Part shown: piece after piece, positions 14,389 to 15,126 of the stretch | Layout of the letters: each line of letters begins with the position of its first letter | Position numbering within the stretch: position 1 is the stretch's first letter | From: JARRQB01 sp965368585 | GTDB taxonomy: Bacteria; Pseudomonadota; Gammaproteobacteria; Chromatiales; Chromatiaceae | Length of the DNA stretch: 15,126 nucleotides | Reading direction: 5' to 3' | Assembly (NCBI GenBank): GCA_965368585.1 | Contig: CBDUNM010000127.1 | Location: forward strand, 1-15,126 | Translations under genes and position numbers: made by a program | Notes under the pieces: model-generated | Database searches by the model: none | Told to the model about the DNA's origin: nothing | Seen by the model: the letters and a program-made list of their open reading frames with translations, nothing else

Positions 14389-15126
14389 ATGTACCGTCTG
14401 TCTCGCACTATCTCCAAGGCACTGACAGCCCTGCTGCTTGCGGCGACGGGCCTGGCAGTCGCCGCCGCCCAACCACTGGTTGTCGTCACCTCGTTCCCCA
14501 ATGATCTGACCGGCGCTTTCAAGCGCGCGTTTGAGGAGAAACACCCAGAGGTCAAGGTCGAGATTCTGAACAAGAAGACCACCGCGGGTGTGAAGTATAT
14601 CCAGGAAACCGCCAAGAACAACCAGACCGACGTGTTCTGGGCTTCGGCGCCGGACGCATTCGAGGTGTTGAAAAGCGACGGCCTGCTGCAGCGGTACGAG
14701 GTCCAGGCAACCGGCATTCCGGAGATGATCGGGGCCTACCCGATCAACGATCCGGACGGCTACTACACCGGCTTCGCCGGCGCGGGCTACGGGATCATGT
14801 GGAACACCCGTTACCTGAAGGCGAAACAACTGCCGCCACCCAAGGAATGGTCCGATCTAGCCAAGCCGGTGTATCACGACCACGTCGGCATGTCAGCGCC
14901 GTCGCGTTCGGGCACGACGCACCTTACCGTCGAAACGGTGTTGCAGGGCGAAGGCTGGGAACAAGGCTGGGCGCTGTGGAAACGGATCGCCGGCAACTTC
15001 AAGTTGGTGACCGAGCGCAGTTTCGGCGTGCCCGACGGCGTCAATTCCGGTCAGTTCGGCATCGGCATCGTAATCGATTTCTTCGGCCTGTCGTCACAAG
15101 CCTCCGGCTTTCCAGTCGAGTTTGTC
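14389..15126 (+). CDS. ABC transporter substrate-binding protein, iron/family-1 type (5' part, cut by window edge)
   Basis: The frame is open for 246 codons to the window edge. It starts at an ATG six bases after a perfect AGGAGG (14377-14382). A signal peptide is clear: basic MYRLSRTISK, a leucine/alanine core and AVAAAQP, with cleavage near residue 27. The mature start VVVTSFPNDLTGAFKRAFEE is the usual opening of family-1 or Fe(III)-type binding proteins, and QTDVFWASAPDAFEVL and GYGIMWNTRYL follow the same fold. It delivers a ligand to an ABC importer; the ligand cannot be told from sequence, and iron, polyols, phosphonates or small acids are all possible. The permease and ATPase are presumably to the right. 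The gap after gntR suggests a separate transcript. Confidence 0.85.
   Translation, partial: MYRLSRTISKALTALLLAATGLAVAAAQPLVVVTSFPNDLTGAFKRAFEEKHPEVKVEILNKKTTAGVKYIQETAKNNQTDVFWASAPDAFEVLKSDGLLQRYEVQATGIPEMIGAYPINDPDGYYTGFAGAGYGIMWNTRYLKAKQLPPPKEWSDLAKPVYHDHVGMSAPSRSGTTHLTVETVLQGEGWEQGWALWKRIAGNFKLVTERSFGVPDGVNSGQFGIGIVIDFFGLSSQASGFPVEFV

Noticed and set aside
13999..14829. 276-codon minus-strand frame across the gntR end and the ABC binding-protein start
   Set aside because: It is antisense to two genes with recognisable domains, a signal peptide and a perfect AGGAGG.

Overview
The window is GC-rich and densely coding. It looks like a proteobacterial chromosome, most likely a gammaproteobacterium. 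This is inferred from a biotin-independent malonate decarboxylase operon, periplasmic solute-binding proteins of Gram-negative type and overall protein style; no rRNA or marker gene is present to settle it. I saw no tRNA, rRNA, CRISPR array, insertion sequence or phage gene.

Region 1 (1-3906, minus strand) is a four-gene operon read right to left: a UPF0104/LPG-synthase-TM-type membrane protein (possible flippase), a HAD phosphatase fused to a UbiA prenyltransferase, a DprE1-like FAD oxidase, and the first 24 codons of a DprE2-like short-chain dehydrogenase. The three junctions are a TGATG overlap, a 41-base gap and an ATGA overlap. Together these are the enzymes that in mycobacteria turn polyprenyl phosphate plus PRPP into polyprenyl-phosphoryl-D-arabinofuranose. 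A Gram-negative bacterium carrying this set probably decorates a surface glycan, pilin or lipid with D-arabinose or a related pentose. The acceptor and the arabinosyltransferase are not in the window.

Region 2 (3907-4317) is a 411-base gap with no convincing gene. It holds a 9-bp-stem hairpin just after the malonate operon and a 16-bp palindrome of tandem CACGTG units.

Region 3 (4318-13327, minus strand) is one long operon, dctP-dctQ-dctM-mdcA-mdcC-mdcD-mdcE-mdcG-mdcB-mdcH. The TRAP transporter (periplasmic DctP, membrane DctQ and DctM) probably imports malonate. MdcA transfers malonyl groups onto the acyl carrier protein MdcC, and MdcD/MdcE decarboxylate malonyl-ACP to acetyl-ACP and CO2. 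MdcB and MdcG make and attach the phosphoribosyl-dephospho-CoA prosthetic group, and MdcH primes it from malonyl-CoA. Genes are joined by ATGA/TAATG overlaps or very short gaps. A 10-bp-stem hairpin separates dctP from dctQM, and its arms and flanks resemble the hairpin at the operon end.

Region 4 (13328-14388) is the divergent control region and a plus-strand GntR/FCD regulator. Two near-palindromes sharing the core GTATGC lie 43 bases apart. One covers the predicted dctP transcription start and the other the likely gntR promoter. This suggests a MatR-like malonate-responsive repressor controlling both the operon and itself.

Region 5 (14389-end, plus strand) is the 5' part of a separate gene for an iron-type ABC transporter substrate-binding protein, preceded by a perfect AGGAGG.
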